Assembly: GCF_014641195.1 (NCBI RefSeq)
Contig: NZ_BMHQ01000010.1
Location: 100,943-164,942, forward strand
DNA: 64,000 nt
From: Marinithermofilum abyssi
Lineage (GTDB): Bacteria; Bacillota; Bacilli; Thermoactinomycetales; DSM-45169
Reading direction: 5' to 3'
Positions within the stretch are counted from its first letter, which is position 1; each line of letters opens with the position of its first letter. The notes beneath the pieces are model-generated. The model saw only the letters and a list, made by a program, of their open reading frames with translations, was not told the DNA's origin and ran no database searches. The position numbers and the translations under genes were made by a program. This document shows positions 44,199 through 53,062 of the stretch, one piece after another.

Positions 44199-45419
44199 TT
44201 ACAGAACCTGCTTTTTCTCATTCGATGAGATAAATGCGGTAAGAATCTGCTCATACACTTCCCGAAAGGGGAGTTTTTGAAGATGTGCCAGCCGGGCAAC
44301 ATCTTCGTACTCGGGGGCGGCTTTTAGTACCATTCCGTTTCGGTATGCCACTTTGATCCGGATCGAACCCAGAGGGGTTTCTACTTTCTCCGTTTTTCGT
44401 TCCAGTATTCTGCGAAGCCATTGACTGCGCCGAATCCCCAGTGTAGAGGTTTCCCAGAACAGGATGTTTTCGCATGCTTCCATCGCAGTCGATGTGGTCA
44501 GGACGGTTAATAGGGTGCCTGGACGGTTTTTCTTCATATAAACAGGAGTATAGTAGACGTCCAAAGCACCTGCTTTGAACAGTCGGTCCAGACAATGACC
44601 AAGAGCTTCGCCGGTCATGTCGTCCACTTGTGTTTCAAGGACCCAAATCGTTTCTGTCTCCCGGCTCGGCGAGGAAGGAGCCTCATGAACCAGAATGGCC
44701 CGTAATATATTGGGGTGATCAAAATCCTTTTCTCCGGCCCCGTAACCGATTCTATCGATGGTAAACCCGCCGAAAGGTGCAAACTCTTGGACCAGTGCAT
44801 GGAGGAACCCTGCACCGGTGGGGGTGGTCAATTCCCCTTCCACATCCAGTTTCGCCAGGGGAATTCCCTTCAGCAGTTCCGCGGTGGCGGGGGCGGGGAC
44901 GGGATAGAGCCCGTGCGCGATCCGAATCTTCCCGTGGCCGGTGGGAACCGGTGAAGCGTAGACTTTCCCGACTCGCAGATGCTCCATAGCAAGGCAAACC
45001 CCGATAATGTCGATGATGGAATCCATCGCTCCCACTTCATGGAAATGGACATTTTCCACCGGGATTCCGTGTATCTTTCCCTCTGCAGAGGCGATGGCTT
45101 CAAAGACAGCCAAGCTGCGTTGTTTCACCCGATTGGGCAGTTCACTTTCCCGTATCATCTGAAGCAGGTCTGCTGTATGTCGGTGGCGCGAGTGACATCC
45201 ATCCCTGTGGGAGGGGTGCGAGTCGGGAAGGTCGAGTTTCAACTTTTGTGCGGTGATTCCCTGTTTGACGACGGTTTCGGTGGTGATTTCGAAGGAGTTG
45301 ATCGGCAGACGTCGGAGATGATCCGTGATGTAATTCAGGTCTGCGCCCAGGTCAATTAAAGCGGCTAATGTCATATCACCGGATATTCCGTAGGCACAAT
45401 CCAGATAGAGGGTGTTCAT
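44199..45419 (-). CDS. larC: nickel-pincer cofactor synthesis protein LarC
   Basis: LarC inserts nickel into the pincer nucleotide in a CTP-dependent step. The 406-residue protein starts NTLYLDCAYGISGDMTLAAL, has the His-rich segment SHRDGCHSRHRHTADLL, and continues with VHFHEVGAMDSIIDIIGVCL and PTGAGFLHALVQ, then the C-terminal half (ETQVDDMTGEALGHCLDRLF). In Lactobacillus plantarum larC is read by a frameshift between larC1 and larC2; here the two halves are one continuous frame. It overlaps larB by four bases and is last in the larE-larB-larC operon. Confidence 0.95.
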   Translation of the reverse strand: MNTLYLDCAYGISGDMTLAALIDLGADLNYITDHLRRLPINSFEITTETVVKQGITAQKLKLDLPDSHPSHRDGCHSRHRHTADLLQMIRESELPNRVKQRSLAVFEAIASAEGKIHGIPVENVHFHEVGAMDSIIDIIGVCLAMEHLRVGKVYASPVPTGHGKIRIAHGLYPVPAPATAELLKGIPLAKLDVEGELTTPTGAGFLHALVQEFAPFGGFTIDRIGYGAGEKDFDHPNILRAILVHEAPSSPSRETETIWVLETQVDDMTGEALGHCLDRLFKAGALDVYYTPVYMKKNRPGTLLTVLTTSTAMEACENILFWETSTLGIRRSQWLRRILERKTEKVETPLGSIRIKVAYRNGMVLKAAPEYEDVARLAHLQKLPFREVYEQILTAFISSNEKKQVL

Positions 45420-46192
45420 TTTGCTGCCTCCTCTTCAAGGGTTGCCCAGTGTTGAGTTTGGTGGATGCGGGCGGCGAAATGACCGGCCCCGAAACCGTTG
45501 TCGATATTGACTACCGCGACCCCGGCAGCACAGGAATTCAGCATGGACAACAAAGTGGACAGCCCGCCGAGATGGGCTCCGTAGCCAACACTGGTGGGGA
45601 CGGCGATAACGGGACTGTCGACAAGTCCGCCGACAACACTGGCAAGGGCCCCCTCCATCCCGGCAACCACGATGACGGTTTGTGCCTGTCTGATGACATC
45701 CATTTGATCGATCAGACGGTGCAGCCCCGACACGCCTACGTCATAGATCCGCTCGACCCGGCTTCCCAGAGTTTCAGCGGTGGCAGCCGCTTCCTCCGCC
45801 ACAGGCAGGTCCGAGGTGCCTGCACACACCACGGCGATATATCCGGGGCGATAACCAACATCTTTTGGGATCCACCTCAGAATCCCGGCTGTCTCCAGAT
45901 ATTCGGCCTCCGGGCAGGCAGTCAATACGGCTTCTGCTTTTTCACGGGAGACACGGGTTGCCAAGGCAACCGTTTGGGATTCTCGAAGCTTCAAAAATAA
46001 TGTTTTCAGTTGTTCTTGGGTTTTCCCCTCTCCGTAAATGACTTCAGGAAAACCGGTCCGGCGTGGACGATGCAGATCGACTTTTGCAAACCCCAAGTCA
46101 GCCGAGGGGGATAGGCTTCGTACGGCTGCTTCCACAGAAACCTCCCCTTGGGCTACTTGAAGAAGAAGGCGGGTCAGGTCTTCACTTTTCAT
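45416..46192 (-). CDS. larB: nickel-pincer cofactor synthesis protein LarB
   Basis: LarB carboxylates and hydrolyses nicotinic acid adenine dinucleotide to start pincer cofactor synthesis. The 258-residue protein has an N-terminal helical part (KSEDLTRLLLQVAQGEVSVE) and a PurE-like C-terminal domain (VAVVCAGTSDLPVAEEAAAT, VSGLHRLIDQMDVIRQAQTV, VAVPTSVGYG-like VIAVPTSVGYGAHLGG). ATG at 46192 gives the usual N-terminus. It overlaps larE by 11 bases at its start and larC at its end, showing tight translational coupling. Confidence 0.95.
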   Translation of the reverse strand: MKSEDLTRLLLQVAQGEVSVEAAVRSLSPSADLGFAKVDLHRPRRTGFPEVIYGEGKTQEQLKTLFLKLRESQTVALATRVSREKAEAVLTACPEAEYLETAGILRWIPKDVGYRPGYIAVVCAGTSDLPVAEEAAATAETLGSRVERIYDVGVSGLHRLIDQMDVIRQAQTVIVVAGMEGALASVVGGLVDSPVIAVPTSVGYGAHLGGLSTLLSMLNSCAAGVAVVNIDNGFGAGHFAARIHQTQHWATLEEEAAK

Positions 46193-47009
46193 GCTGAACC
46201 ACCGGCCGGATGAAAGTTTCATTCATGCTTCCACTGCGGTATCCTGCCAGATCGAGGGTGATATAAGTAAAGCCCAAGCTTTTCAATTTACGGGTAATCT
46301 CGTTTCGTTTTTGAACCGCTTTTTCCAAATCAGGCGGTGTCACTTCGATTCGGGCGATGTCCCCGTGATGACGAACGCGCACCTGGGTAAATCCCAGCTG
46401 CTGCAAAAAGAACTCGGCTTTGTCCAGTTGATCAATTTTTTCTCGGGTGATTCGGGTCCCGTAGGGAATTCGAGAGGAGAGACAAGCGAAAGAAGGTTTG
46501 TTCCAGGTTGGTAACCCCATTTGTTTTGACAGCTCCCTAATTTCCTGTTTATAAAGTCCGGCTTCCTGCAGAGGGCTTCGCACTCCCAATTGGCGGGCTG
46601 CCTTCAACCCGGGTCGATAGTCTCCCTTATCATCCATGTTGGAGCCGTCGATGATCGTGGAGTTTCCCTGGTAGATGCGGGCCAATTCCGCCAGGTGGGT
46701 ATACAGTCCATACTTGCAATGAAAGCAGCGGTCCGGTTCGTTGGCGGCAAAAGATTCGTTCGACAATTCCTCCACGCGGGTTTGGATTTGTTGAACTCTC
46801 AATTCCTTGGCGAGTTGAACGGCAGCATCAAACTCCCTGGAAGGGAACGTATCGGAACTGGCGGTGACCGCCAGACACTGATCTCCCAGTTCCTGTTTGG
46901 CCCGCGCGAGCAAGAACGTACTGTCGACGCCTCCCGAAAAAGCCACGATTACTTGCCCGATATTTCGCAAAATTTCTCCGAGACGTTCGTCTTTTTTGGC
47001 AGGATCCAT
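46182..47009 (-). CDS. larE: nickel-pincer sulfur transferase LarE
   Basis: LarE adds two sulfur atoms to the pyridinium dicarboxylate intermediate. The 275-residue protein has the PP-loop ATP motif VAFSGGVDSTFLLARAKQE at residues 22-40, a CFHCK pair at Cys95/Cys98, and Cys176 in KPSFACLSSRIPYG. Cys176 falls at the position of the sacrificial sulfur donor of Lactobacillus plantarum LarE, and no extra cysteines follow it, suggesting the sacrificial rather than the iron-sulfur-cluster version. ATG at 47009 follows AAAAGGAGG. It is the first gene of the lar operon. Confidence 0.95.
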   Translation of the reverse strand: MDPAKKDERLGEILRNIGQVIVAFSGGVDSTFLLARAKQELGDQCLAVTASSDTFPSREFDAAVQLAKELRVQQIQTRVEELSNESFAANEPDRCFHCKYGLYTHLAELARIYQGNSTIIDGSNMDDKGDYRPGLKAARQLGVRSPLQEAGLYKQEIRELSKQMGLPTWNKPSFACLSSRIPYGTRITREKIDQLDKAEFFLQQLGFTQVRVRHHGDIARIEVTPPDLEKAVQKRNEITRKLKSLGFTYITLDLAGYRSGSMNETFIRPVVQHEK

Positions 47010-47148
47010 CGTGGAACCTCCTTTTCTGTTAAAGGACAAGTGATATGTGATCTTACTTCCATGATAACTGAATACATTGATTTTTTCGATAGGAAATGGA
47101 TATCATCAACTATGGTTTTATAATAAAAAACTAGCAATGAAACCCTCC

Positions 47149-47160
47149 CCGGTTAACCGG
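47149..47160. repeat. 12-bp palindrome upstream of larE and mtlA
   Basis: CCGGTTAACCGG is a perfect palindrome in the divergent larE/mtlA intergenic region. It may be an operator; no T-run makes it a terminator. Confidence 0.4.
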
Positions 47161-47187
47161 AATCAGATGAAAACGAAACTCTTTAAC

Positions 47188-47210
47188 AATGTCAACAAGT
47201 GATGTGACAA
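47188..47210 (+). promoter_or_regulatory. putative MtlR binding site
   Basis: ATGTCA and TGACAA separated by ten bases form an imperfect inverted repeat about 20 bases upstream of the mtlA -35. It resembles the TTGTCA-N9-TGCCAA activator site known upstream of mtlA in Bacillus. Confidence 0.45.
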
Positions 47211-47228
47211 ATCCGCATTTAGATTACA

Positions 47229-47257
47229 TTGAGGTTCTCCTGTAACCGCTTTATTCT
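47229..47257 (+). promoter_or_regulatory. mtlA promoter
   Basis: TTGAGG (47229-47234) and TATTCT (47252-47257) with a 17-base spacer, 32 bases before the mtlA start. Weak match, as expected for an activator-dependent promoter. Confidence 0.65.
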
Positions 47258-47289
47258 AAAAATAGACGGTTATGAGGAGGGATTATGAC

Positions 47290-48747
47290 ATGGCTTCTAG
47301 TCATCTAGATAAAAAGACGAATGCTGCTGGGCCGCAATGGCGTGTAAAAGTTCAGAGGTTGGGCAGCCTCCTTAGTGGGTTGATTATGCCGAATATCGGT
47401 GCTTTTATCGCATGGGGCCTGATCACTGCCCTGTTTATTCCTACAGGTTGGGTTCCCAACGAGAATTTGGCTAAGCTGGTCGACCCCATGATTAAATTTT
47501 TGCTTCCCCTGTTGATCGGGTTTACCGGCGGAAACATGATATATGGTGCCCGCGGGGGCGTTGTGGGCGCCACTGCAACCCTTGGGGTTATCGTCGGCGC
47601 AGATATTCCCATGTTTTTAGGGGCTATGATTATGGGCCCTCTAAGCGGCTGGGTCATGAAGAAAGTAGACCGTCTTTTTGAGGGTAGGGTACGATCCGGC
47701 TTTGAAATGCTGGTCAACAACTTTTCTGCCGGAATCATCGCAGCACTTTTGACGATCGCAGCCTATCTGTCCATCGGTCCGGTTGTACTTGGTCTTAACA
47801 AAACCTTGGCTCAAGGAGTGGAAGGGATTATTGGAGCCGGCTTACTCCCTTTAGCCAACATTTTCATTGAGCCGGCCAAGGTCTTGTTTTTAAACAACGC
47901 AATCAATCACGGTATTCTAAGCCCCATCGGATTATCTCAGGCAGCAGAGTCTGGGAAATCCATCCTGTTCCTTCTGGAAACCAACCCCGGTCCGGGTCTG
48001 GGTATCCTGTTGGCTTACTGGCTTTTCGGCAAAGGCACAGCGAAACAATCCGCACCAGGAGCTGCAGTAATTCATTTCCTGGGTGGAATTCATGAAATCT
48101 ACTTCCCCTATATCTTGATGAAACCGGTCTTAATCCTGGCTGCTATTGCAGGGGGTGTATCGGGAGTCTTCACCTTTTCTCTTTTTGGAGCGGGGTTAGT
48201 GGCGGTTCCGTCGCCGGGCAGCATATTTGCTCTGTTAGCGATGACTCCTCGGGGAGGATACCTCGGTGTTTTAAGCGGAGTGTTGGTTGCAGGTGCGGTT
48301 TCGTTCCTGGTGGCTTCTATTTTCCTGAAACGAAGCGCAGCAAACGAAGAAGACAACTTCGAGGCAGCTGCCCGAAGCATGGAAGCCATGAAAGGAAAGA
48401 AAAGCATGGCAACAACAGCATTGACCGGTTCAGAGGAAGGTACAGATACGCCGATTTTAAATGGACCTGTAAAGAAAATCGTGTTCGCTTGTGATGCGGG
48501 TATGGGGTCCAGTGCGATGGGAGCTTCCGTACTTAAAAAGAAAGTGCAACAAGCCGAACTCGATATTGAAGTGACCAATACGTCAATCAGTAAACTTCCC
48601 AAGGATGCCGATATCGTGATAACCCACAAAAGCTTGACCGACCGTGCAAAAGAAATGGTGCCTGATGCTTATCACATTTCGGTGGATAATTTCTTGAGCA
48701 GTCCCGAGTATGACACTTTGATCAAGCGTCTGAAAAGCGGAGACTGA
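47290..48747 (+). CDS. mtlA: mannitol-specific PTS EIIBC
   Basis: Takes up mannitol and phosphorylates it to mannitol-1-phosphate. The 485-residue protein has an IIC membrane domain (VQRLGSLLSGLIMPNIGAFI with AWGLITALFIPTGW, GGIHEIYFPYILMKP near residue 260). A linker follows, and a IIB domain whose Cys is in VFACDAGMGSSAMGASVLKK. The frame opens at 47272, but ATG 47290 with GAGGAGGG at 47275-47281 is the start. IIA is separate (mtlF). It is the first gene of the mannitol operon. Confidence 0.96.
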   Translation: MASSHLDKKTNAAGPQWRVKVQRLGSLLSGLIMPNIGAFIAWGLITALFIPTGWVPNENLAKLVDPMIKFLLPLLIGFTGGNMIYGARGGVVGATATLGVIVGADIPMFLGAMIMGPLSGWVMKKVDRLFEGRVRSGFEMLVNNFSAGIIAALLTIAAYLSIGPVVLGLNKTLAQGVEGIIGAGLLPLANIFIEPAKVLFLNNAINHGILSPIGLSQAAESGKSILFLLETNPGPGLGILLAYWLFGKGTAKQSAPGAAVIHFLGGIHEIYFPYILMKPVLILAAIAGGVSGVFTFSLFGAGLVAVPSPGSIFALLAMTPRGGYLGVLSGVLVAGAVSFLVASIFLKRSAANEEDNFEAAARSMEAMKGKKSMATTALTGSEEGTDTPILNGPVKKIVFACDAGMGSSAMGASVLKKKVQQAELDIEVTNTSISKLPKDADIVITHKSLTDRAKEMVPDAYHISVDNFLSSPEYDTLIKRLKSGD

Positions 48748-48768
48748 CTCTAAAAGTAGGTGGTCCCG

Positions 48769-50838
48769 ATGTACTTCACTTTCAGGGAACGAAATCTTCT
48801 CCAGCTCTTGACCGGTCCGGATCGGCATTGGACTGTGAAAGAATTGGCGGAAACCCTCGATGTCAGCGAACGAACCATTCATCGCGATCTGGCAGCGTTA
48901 GAACCAACGCTGGACGGGTTCGGCCTTACCTTGCGGCGAAAAGCGGGGGTGGGTGTTTTCTTGGAAGGGAATCCCGCGGGGGAAAAGGCCCTTCGGGCCT
49001 CGCTCACGGAATCACGGGCTACCGATTATTCCCAGAAAGAAAGACAAAAGATCCTATTGGCCACTTTGTTGGATAGTTCTGAGCCGATTAAATTAGCCGC
49101 TCTTTCGAAAGAGCTCGGTGTAACACCTGCAACAATTAGCCAGGATTTGGATGGGGTAGAAAAATGGTTATCCACCTTTAACCTTAGCCTCATCAAAAAA
49201 CGGGGCTGGGGCGTCCAAATCATTGGTACAGAAAACAACCGTCGGTCGGCGATGCGCAATCTTCTGGCTGAACTTTTTAACGAGGCGGATCTTTTTACTC
49301 ACTTCAAAGATATTCCTGAAGGTGAGCAGTCAGATCACGCAAGCCTCCTGTTAGAACGCTTGCTGGGATTGGTGGAGAAAGAAAAAATCACCCGAGTGGA
49401 AAACGTGCTTAAAAAAGAAGTGGAAAATCTACCTTACACCTTAGCCGGAAGCTCCTACTCGGGATTGGTGGTTCATTTGGCTCTCGCCCTGGAACGAATT
49501 GAAAAAGGTGAGGCGATCTCCTTTCATCCGGAGTTGGTAGAAAAATTACGTCAGACTGAAGAATACCTCGTGGCAAGTCGAATCGCGGAACAGCTAAAAA
49601 GGGAATTTGGATGGGTAGTTCCTGAATCCGAAATTGCCAACATTGCTCTCCACCTTCGGGGGGCCAAATTGGGAGATGATCGAAACTACTGGTTTGATGG
49701 ATCCGGTCTAGCGTTGGAAGAAACGGCTGAACTGGTTCGTCGAATCGGTGAAAAAACCGGTGTTTCCCTTGAAGGGGATCCCTCCCTGATGCAGGGACTC
49801 TTGGCTCATCTCGAACGAGCCATTTTCCGGTTAGAAGAGGGGCTTCCCATCCACAACCCCTTGTTGCAACGAATTCAAAAAGATTATCCCGATCTGTTCA
49901 AAACAGTAGGGGAAGTGGTAAAAGAAGTCTTCCCGGAATATCAAATCCCCCGCGAAGAAATCGGTTACCTTGTCATGCATTTCGGAGCGGCAATCGAACG
50001 CAGAAAAAGAGTGCAGCCCCTCCATGCTCTGGTTGTCTGTGCAAGCGGAATCGGAACGTCCAGGCTGTTAGCAAGCCGATTGCAGCGGGAGTTTCCTGAG
50101 ATAACACGGGTACAGACTGCTTCTCTGACAGAGTGGGAAAAGCCGGACACCCGAAAGTATGACTTGATTCTGTCCACGATCCCTCTCGATATGGAGGAGT
50201 CGAAATACATCCGAGTTCATCCCTACCTGACAGAGAAGGACATCAAACGTATTCGTAAGCATTTACAAGCAAGAAGGACGAGAGAAGATCGGAAGCCATG
50301 GAGGAAGGCTGGCGAATCGGATGCAGTTGAAATCATGGTTCAACTAAAGCGAATGTTGGGCACGGCCTTGGATGTAATCCACGGTTTCAGCTTGACCCGT
50401 CTTCCGCAAGGGTCCCTATTGGAGTCGTTGACAAAAGCCTGTATTCAACTAGAGTCAAAGGGTGTCCTCCGAAATCCTTCAATGGTGGCGAAAAAATTGT
50501 TAGAACGGGAGCGACGGGGTGGCCTTGGTATTCCAGGTACGGGATTGGGACTCTTTCATGCCCGGTCAGCGGATGTTCTTCAACCATCCTTTACCCAGTA
50601 TGTACTGGATACCCCGCTTAAAGTGGAGGGGATGGATGGGAATAGGGTCAAAATGACAAATCTGTTGGTCTTACTTGCCCCGGAAGAAGGAGAAGAAAAG
50701 GATGCCGAACTGCTGAGCCGGATTAGTGTCCTGACAATTGAGGCACCTTCCATCTTCCAGTCCGAAGACGAAGAGAAAATCAGAGGATTTCTGGCAGATA
50801 AGCTTTACCGGACGTTATTAGAAACTTTCAAGGAGTAA
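48769..50838 (+). CDS. mtlR: mannitol operon activator MtlR
   Basis: A 689-residue PRD-containing activator controlled by PTS phosphorylation. Helix-turn-helix motifs lie at the N-terminus (KELAETLDVSERTIHRDLAA) and again at KLAALSKELGVTPATISQDL. Two PRD domains follow, with IANIALHLRG and EIGYLVMHFGAAIERRKRV. A IIB-like domain has ALVVCASGIGTSRLLASRLQ, and a IIA-like domain closes the protein. The order matches MtlR of Bacillus and Geobacillus. ATG 48769 is preferred to GTG 48760. It sits between mtlA and mtlF, the Geobacillus-type order. Confidence 0.95.
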   Translation: MYFTFRERNLLQLLTGPDRHWTVKELAETLDVSERTIHRDLAALEPTLDGFGLTLRRKAGVGVFLEGNPAGEKALRASLTESRATDYSQKERQKILLATLLDSSEPIKLAALSKELGVTPATISQDLDGVEKWLSTFNLSLIKKRGWGVQIIGTENNRRSAMRNLLAELFNEADLFTHFKDIPEGEQSDHASLLLERLLGLVEKEKITRVENVLKKEVENLPYTLAGSSYSGLVVHLALALERIEKGEAISFHPELVEKLRQTEEYLVASRIAEQLKREFGWVVPESEIANIALHLRGAKLGDDRNYWFDGSGLALEETAELVRRIGEKTGVSLEGDPSLMQGLLAHLERAIFRLEEGLPIHNPLLQRIQKDYPDLFKTVGEVVKEVFPEYQIPREEIGYLVMHFGAAIERRKRVQPLHALVVCASGIGTSRLLASRLQREFPEITRVQTASLTEWEKPDTRKYDLILSTIPLDMEESKYIRVHPYLTEKDIKRIRKHLQARRTREDRKPWRKAGESDAVEIMVQLKRMLGTALDVIHGFSLTRLPQGSLLESLTKACIQLESKGVLRNPSMVAKKLLERERRGGLGIPGTGLGLFHARSADVLQPSFTQYVLDTPLKVEGMDGNRVKMTNLLVLLAPEEGEEKDAELLSRISVLTIEAPSIFQSEDEEKIRGFLADKLYRTLLETFKE

Positions 50839-50848
50839 GGAGTAGCGG

Positions 50849-51289
50849 ATGATGAATGAACACATTCTCAACGAAAACACCGTCTTGCTGAATGCACACG
50901 CCAACAACAAAGAAGAGGCCATTCGTTTAGCAGGCCGCCTGCTCGTAGAAGGCGGATATGTCAAGCCGTCTTACATTGAAAAAATGCTGGAACGGGAACA
51001 AAGTCTAACCACATACATTGGAAATGCTGTAGCAATCCCCCATGGAACCGAGGAAGCCAAGCAACTGATTTTACAATCCGGAATCTCCATCGTTCAACTC
51101 CCTGAGGGTGTCGATTATGGAGATGGACAAACCGCTCACATTGTGATCGGAATTGCGGGTAAAGGTGATGAACACATGGATATTCTCTCCAAGATCGCGC
51201 TTATCGTTTCTGATGAACAAAATGTAACCCGGTTAGTGGAAGCCGCCTCCAAAAAGGAACTCCTCTCGATCTTTGAAGGAGCCGAGTAA
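50849..51289 (+). CDS. mtlF: mannitol-specific PTS EIIA
   Basis: A 146-residue phosphocarrier that passes phosphate from HPr to MtlA. The active-site His lies in IGNAVAIPHGTEEAKQLI near residue 66. ILNENTVLLNAHANNKEEAI opens the domain. AAGGAG at 50837-50842 precedes two consecutive ATG codons; the first is used here. It starts ten bases after mtlR and is followed almost directly by mtlD. Confidence 0.96.
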   Translation: MMNEHILNENTVLLNAHANNKEEAIRLAGRLLVEGGYVKPSYIEKMLEREQSLTTYIGNAVAIPHGTEEAKQLILQSGISIVQLPEGVDYGDGQTAHIVIGIAGKGDEHMDILSKIALIVSDEQNVTRLVEAASKKELLSIFEGAE

Positions 51290-51290
51290 C

Positions 51291-52451
51291 ATGCTGGCCG
51301 TTCATTTTGGTGCGGGAAACATCGGAAGAGGATTTATCGGTGCGCTTCTGAGTCAATCGGGTTACAAAGTATGTTTCGTCGATGTCCAAGCTCCATTGGT
51401 TGAAGCATTGAAGGAACGTCAACGGTATTTGGTCCATCTCTTGGGGGAAAGAAGCCAAACCTTGGAGGTAACGGGGGTCACCGCCCTCGACAGCCGAATT
51501 GAATCGGACCGGGTTGTGAAGGCCATTGCCCAAGCTGATATTGTTACTACCGCTGTCGGTCCTCATATTCTTCCCGTTATTGCTCCTATCATTTCGGAAG
51601 GATTGAGTCTCCGTTTGCAAGAAAGGGGAGCTCCTTTAAACATTATTGCCTGCGAAAATATGCTGGGCGGTTCCACCCGCTTGAAAGAAGAGGTGGTATC
51701 CTACCTCGGGAAAGAAAGATCAGGGGAGCTGGAGGGGAACGTCGGTTTTCCTGATGCAGCGGTTGATCGGATTGTCCCTCTCCAATCGGGGAATGATCTA
51801 CTCGAGGTCTCTGTGGAGCCTTTCTATGAATGGGTCGTCGACCAGAGAGAGATCGTAGGTAATCTTCCTCCCATAGAGGGGATTACCTATGTAGATGATC
51901 TAACCCCTTATGTGGAGCGAAAATTATTCACCGTGAACACAGGGCATGCGGTCTGTGCTTACACCGGATATGTATTAGGACAGAAAACCATCTTCGAGGC
52001 CATGAAGGATCCGCAGGTTCGGGAAACGGTATCCGGCGCATTGGAGGAGACCGGAAGATTATTGATCGCCAAACACGGTTTTGAGGCACAGAAGCAGCAG
52101 GATTACATGGAAAAAATTTTAGCCCGCTTCCTTAATCCTAGTATTACCGATCCCGTTTCCCGGGTTGGACGTGCTCCTCTTCGTAAGCTGGGACCTTCTG
52201 ACCGTCTGGTAGGACCCGCCCTGCAGATGGTTGAGCGGGGGATGGAACCGAAATGTTTGGCAGCGGGTATCGCCGCAGCCCTGCTGTTCCATGATCCCGA
52301 GGACCAGGAAGCGATTCAACTGAACAAAATGATTGAGAAGGAAGGTCCCGCTAAAACATTACAAGAAGTTGGAGAAGTCTCTTCGGATTCTATCCTCATT
52401 CCGATGGTTGAGGAGTTCTTCCTAAAATGGCGGGAAAAGAGCGTAACATGA
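51291..52451 (+). CDS. mtlD: mannitol-1-phosphate 5-dehydrogenase
   Basis: Oxidises mannitol-1-phosphate to fructose-6-phosphate with NAD+. The 386-residue protein starts MLAVHFGAGNIGRGFIGALL, the Rossmann dinucleotide loop. It contains the catalytic region VERKLFTVNTGHAVCAYTGY with the conserved Lys and His. ATG 51291 is one base after the mtlF stop, with GAAGGAGCCGAG overlapping the end of mtlF. It completes the mtlA-mtlR-mtlF-mtlD operon. Confidence 0.96.
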   Translation: MLAVHFGAGNIGRGFIGALLSQSGYKVCFVDVQAPLVEALKERQRYLVHLLGERSQTLEVTGVTALDSRIESDRVVKAIAQADIVTTAVGPHILPVIAPIISEGLSLRLQERGAPLNIIACENMLGGSTRLKEEVVSYLGKERSGELEGNVGFPDAAVDRIVPLQSGNDLLEVSVEPFYEWVVDQREIVGNLPPIEGITYVDDLTPYVERKLFTVNTGHAVCAYTGYVLGQKTIFEAMKDPQVRETVSGALEETGRLLIAKHGFEAQKQQDYMEKILARFLNPSITDPVSRVGRAPLRKLGPSDRLVGPALQMVERGMEPKCLAAGIAAALLFHDPEDQEAIQLNKMIEKEGPAKTLQEVGEVSSDSILIPMVEEFFLKWREKSVT

Positions 52452-53062
52452 TGAAATAAAGGACACCGGTGGAGTGGGAGTCTCGCACATCGCAAGATCT
52501 TTCCTTCGGTGATGAATGAAACGCCTAAAGAAGAGTCAAAGGGTAAGACCCTGATAAAAAACTTTCATCTGGGATATTGTTTATGAATAATATCGTGGCC
52601 GCTCGTCAGCGGCGGTTACCCGGCGGTAGGGTTTCTGGCCCTGCCGCTGTTTCTATTTCTAACGATCCACAAGATAACCAGCCGCAAATCCATCTTTTCG
52701 TTTTCCACACGAAGAAAACTGCAAACGTAATTTGGGAAGCGACGAATCCCATACCGGCAACTTCGATGATGGTGTCCGTACCAACAAGATTTGTAAGTCG
52801 TGTATTGGTAGCTCCAGTATTTTAATGGTTAAAAAGTGTCCTTTTCTTCATATCAACCAGATGAGAATGGATCTCTCAGGGTAAGATAGATGAAGGTAAG
52901 ACGGATTTAAAAAAATGGACAGCTGTCCCAAGAGGTTGCCGTTCCGGGGTTAAAGTATGAGAGGAGTACGTAACGATTTGAGGAATGAACTTCTGCAATA
53001 AGTTAGGAGATCGCAGATGTCCGGGATACCGATACTACCGGCTATTTGTTTGAGGTGATGAC
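52452..53062 (+). other. long intergenic region between mtlD and corA
   Basis: No confident gene. An 82-codon frame at 52577-52825 has no ribosome-binding site, runs through the hairpin at 52621-52660 and shows no domain. A 12-bp palindrome GGACAGCTGTCC lies at 52917-52928. I looked for an M-box magnesium riboswitch before corA and did not find its conserved segments. Confidence 0.45.
52621..52660 (+). terminator. probable terminator after the mannitol operon
   Basis: GCGGTAGGG (52623-52631) pairs with CCCTGCCGC (52639-52647) apart from one mismatch; TTTCTATTTCT follows. Confidence 0.6.

Noticed and set aside
47166..47182. Catabolite-response element upstream of mtlA
   Set aside because: TGAAAACGAAACTC matches only the left half of the cre consensus.
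52577..52825. 82-codon frame between mtlD and corA
   Set aside because: No ribosome-binding site; passes through a terminator-like hairpin; no family resemblance.
52861..53062. M-box magnesium riboswitch before corA
   Set aside because: The conserved M-box segments are not present in the sequence upstream of corA.
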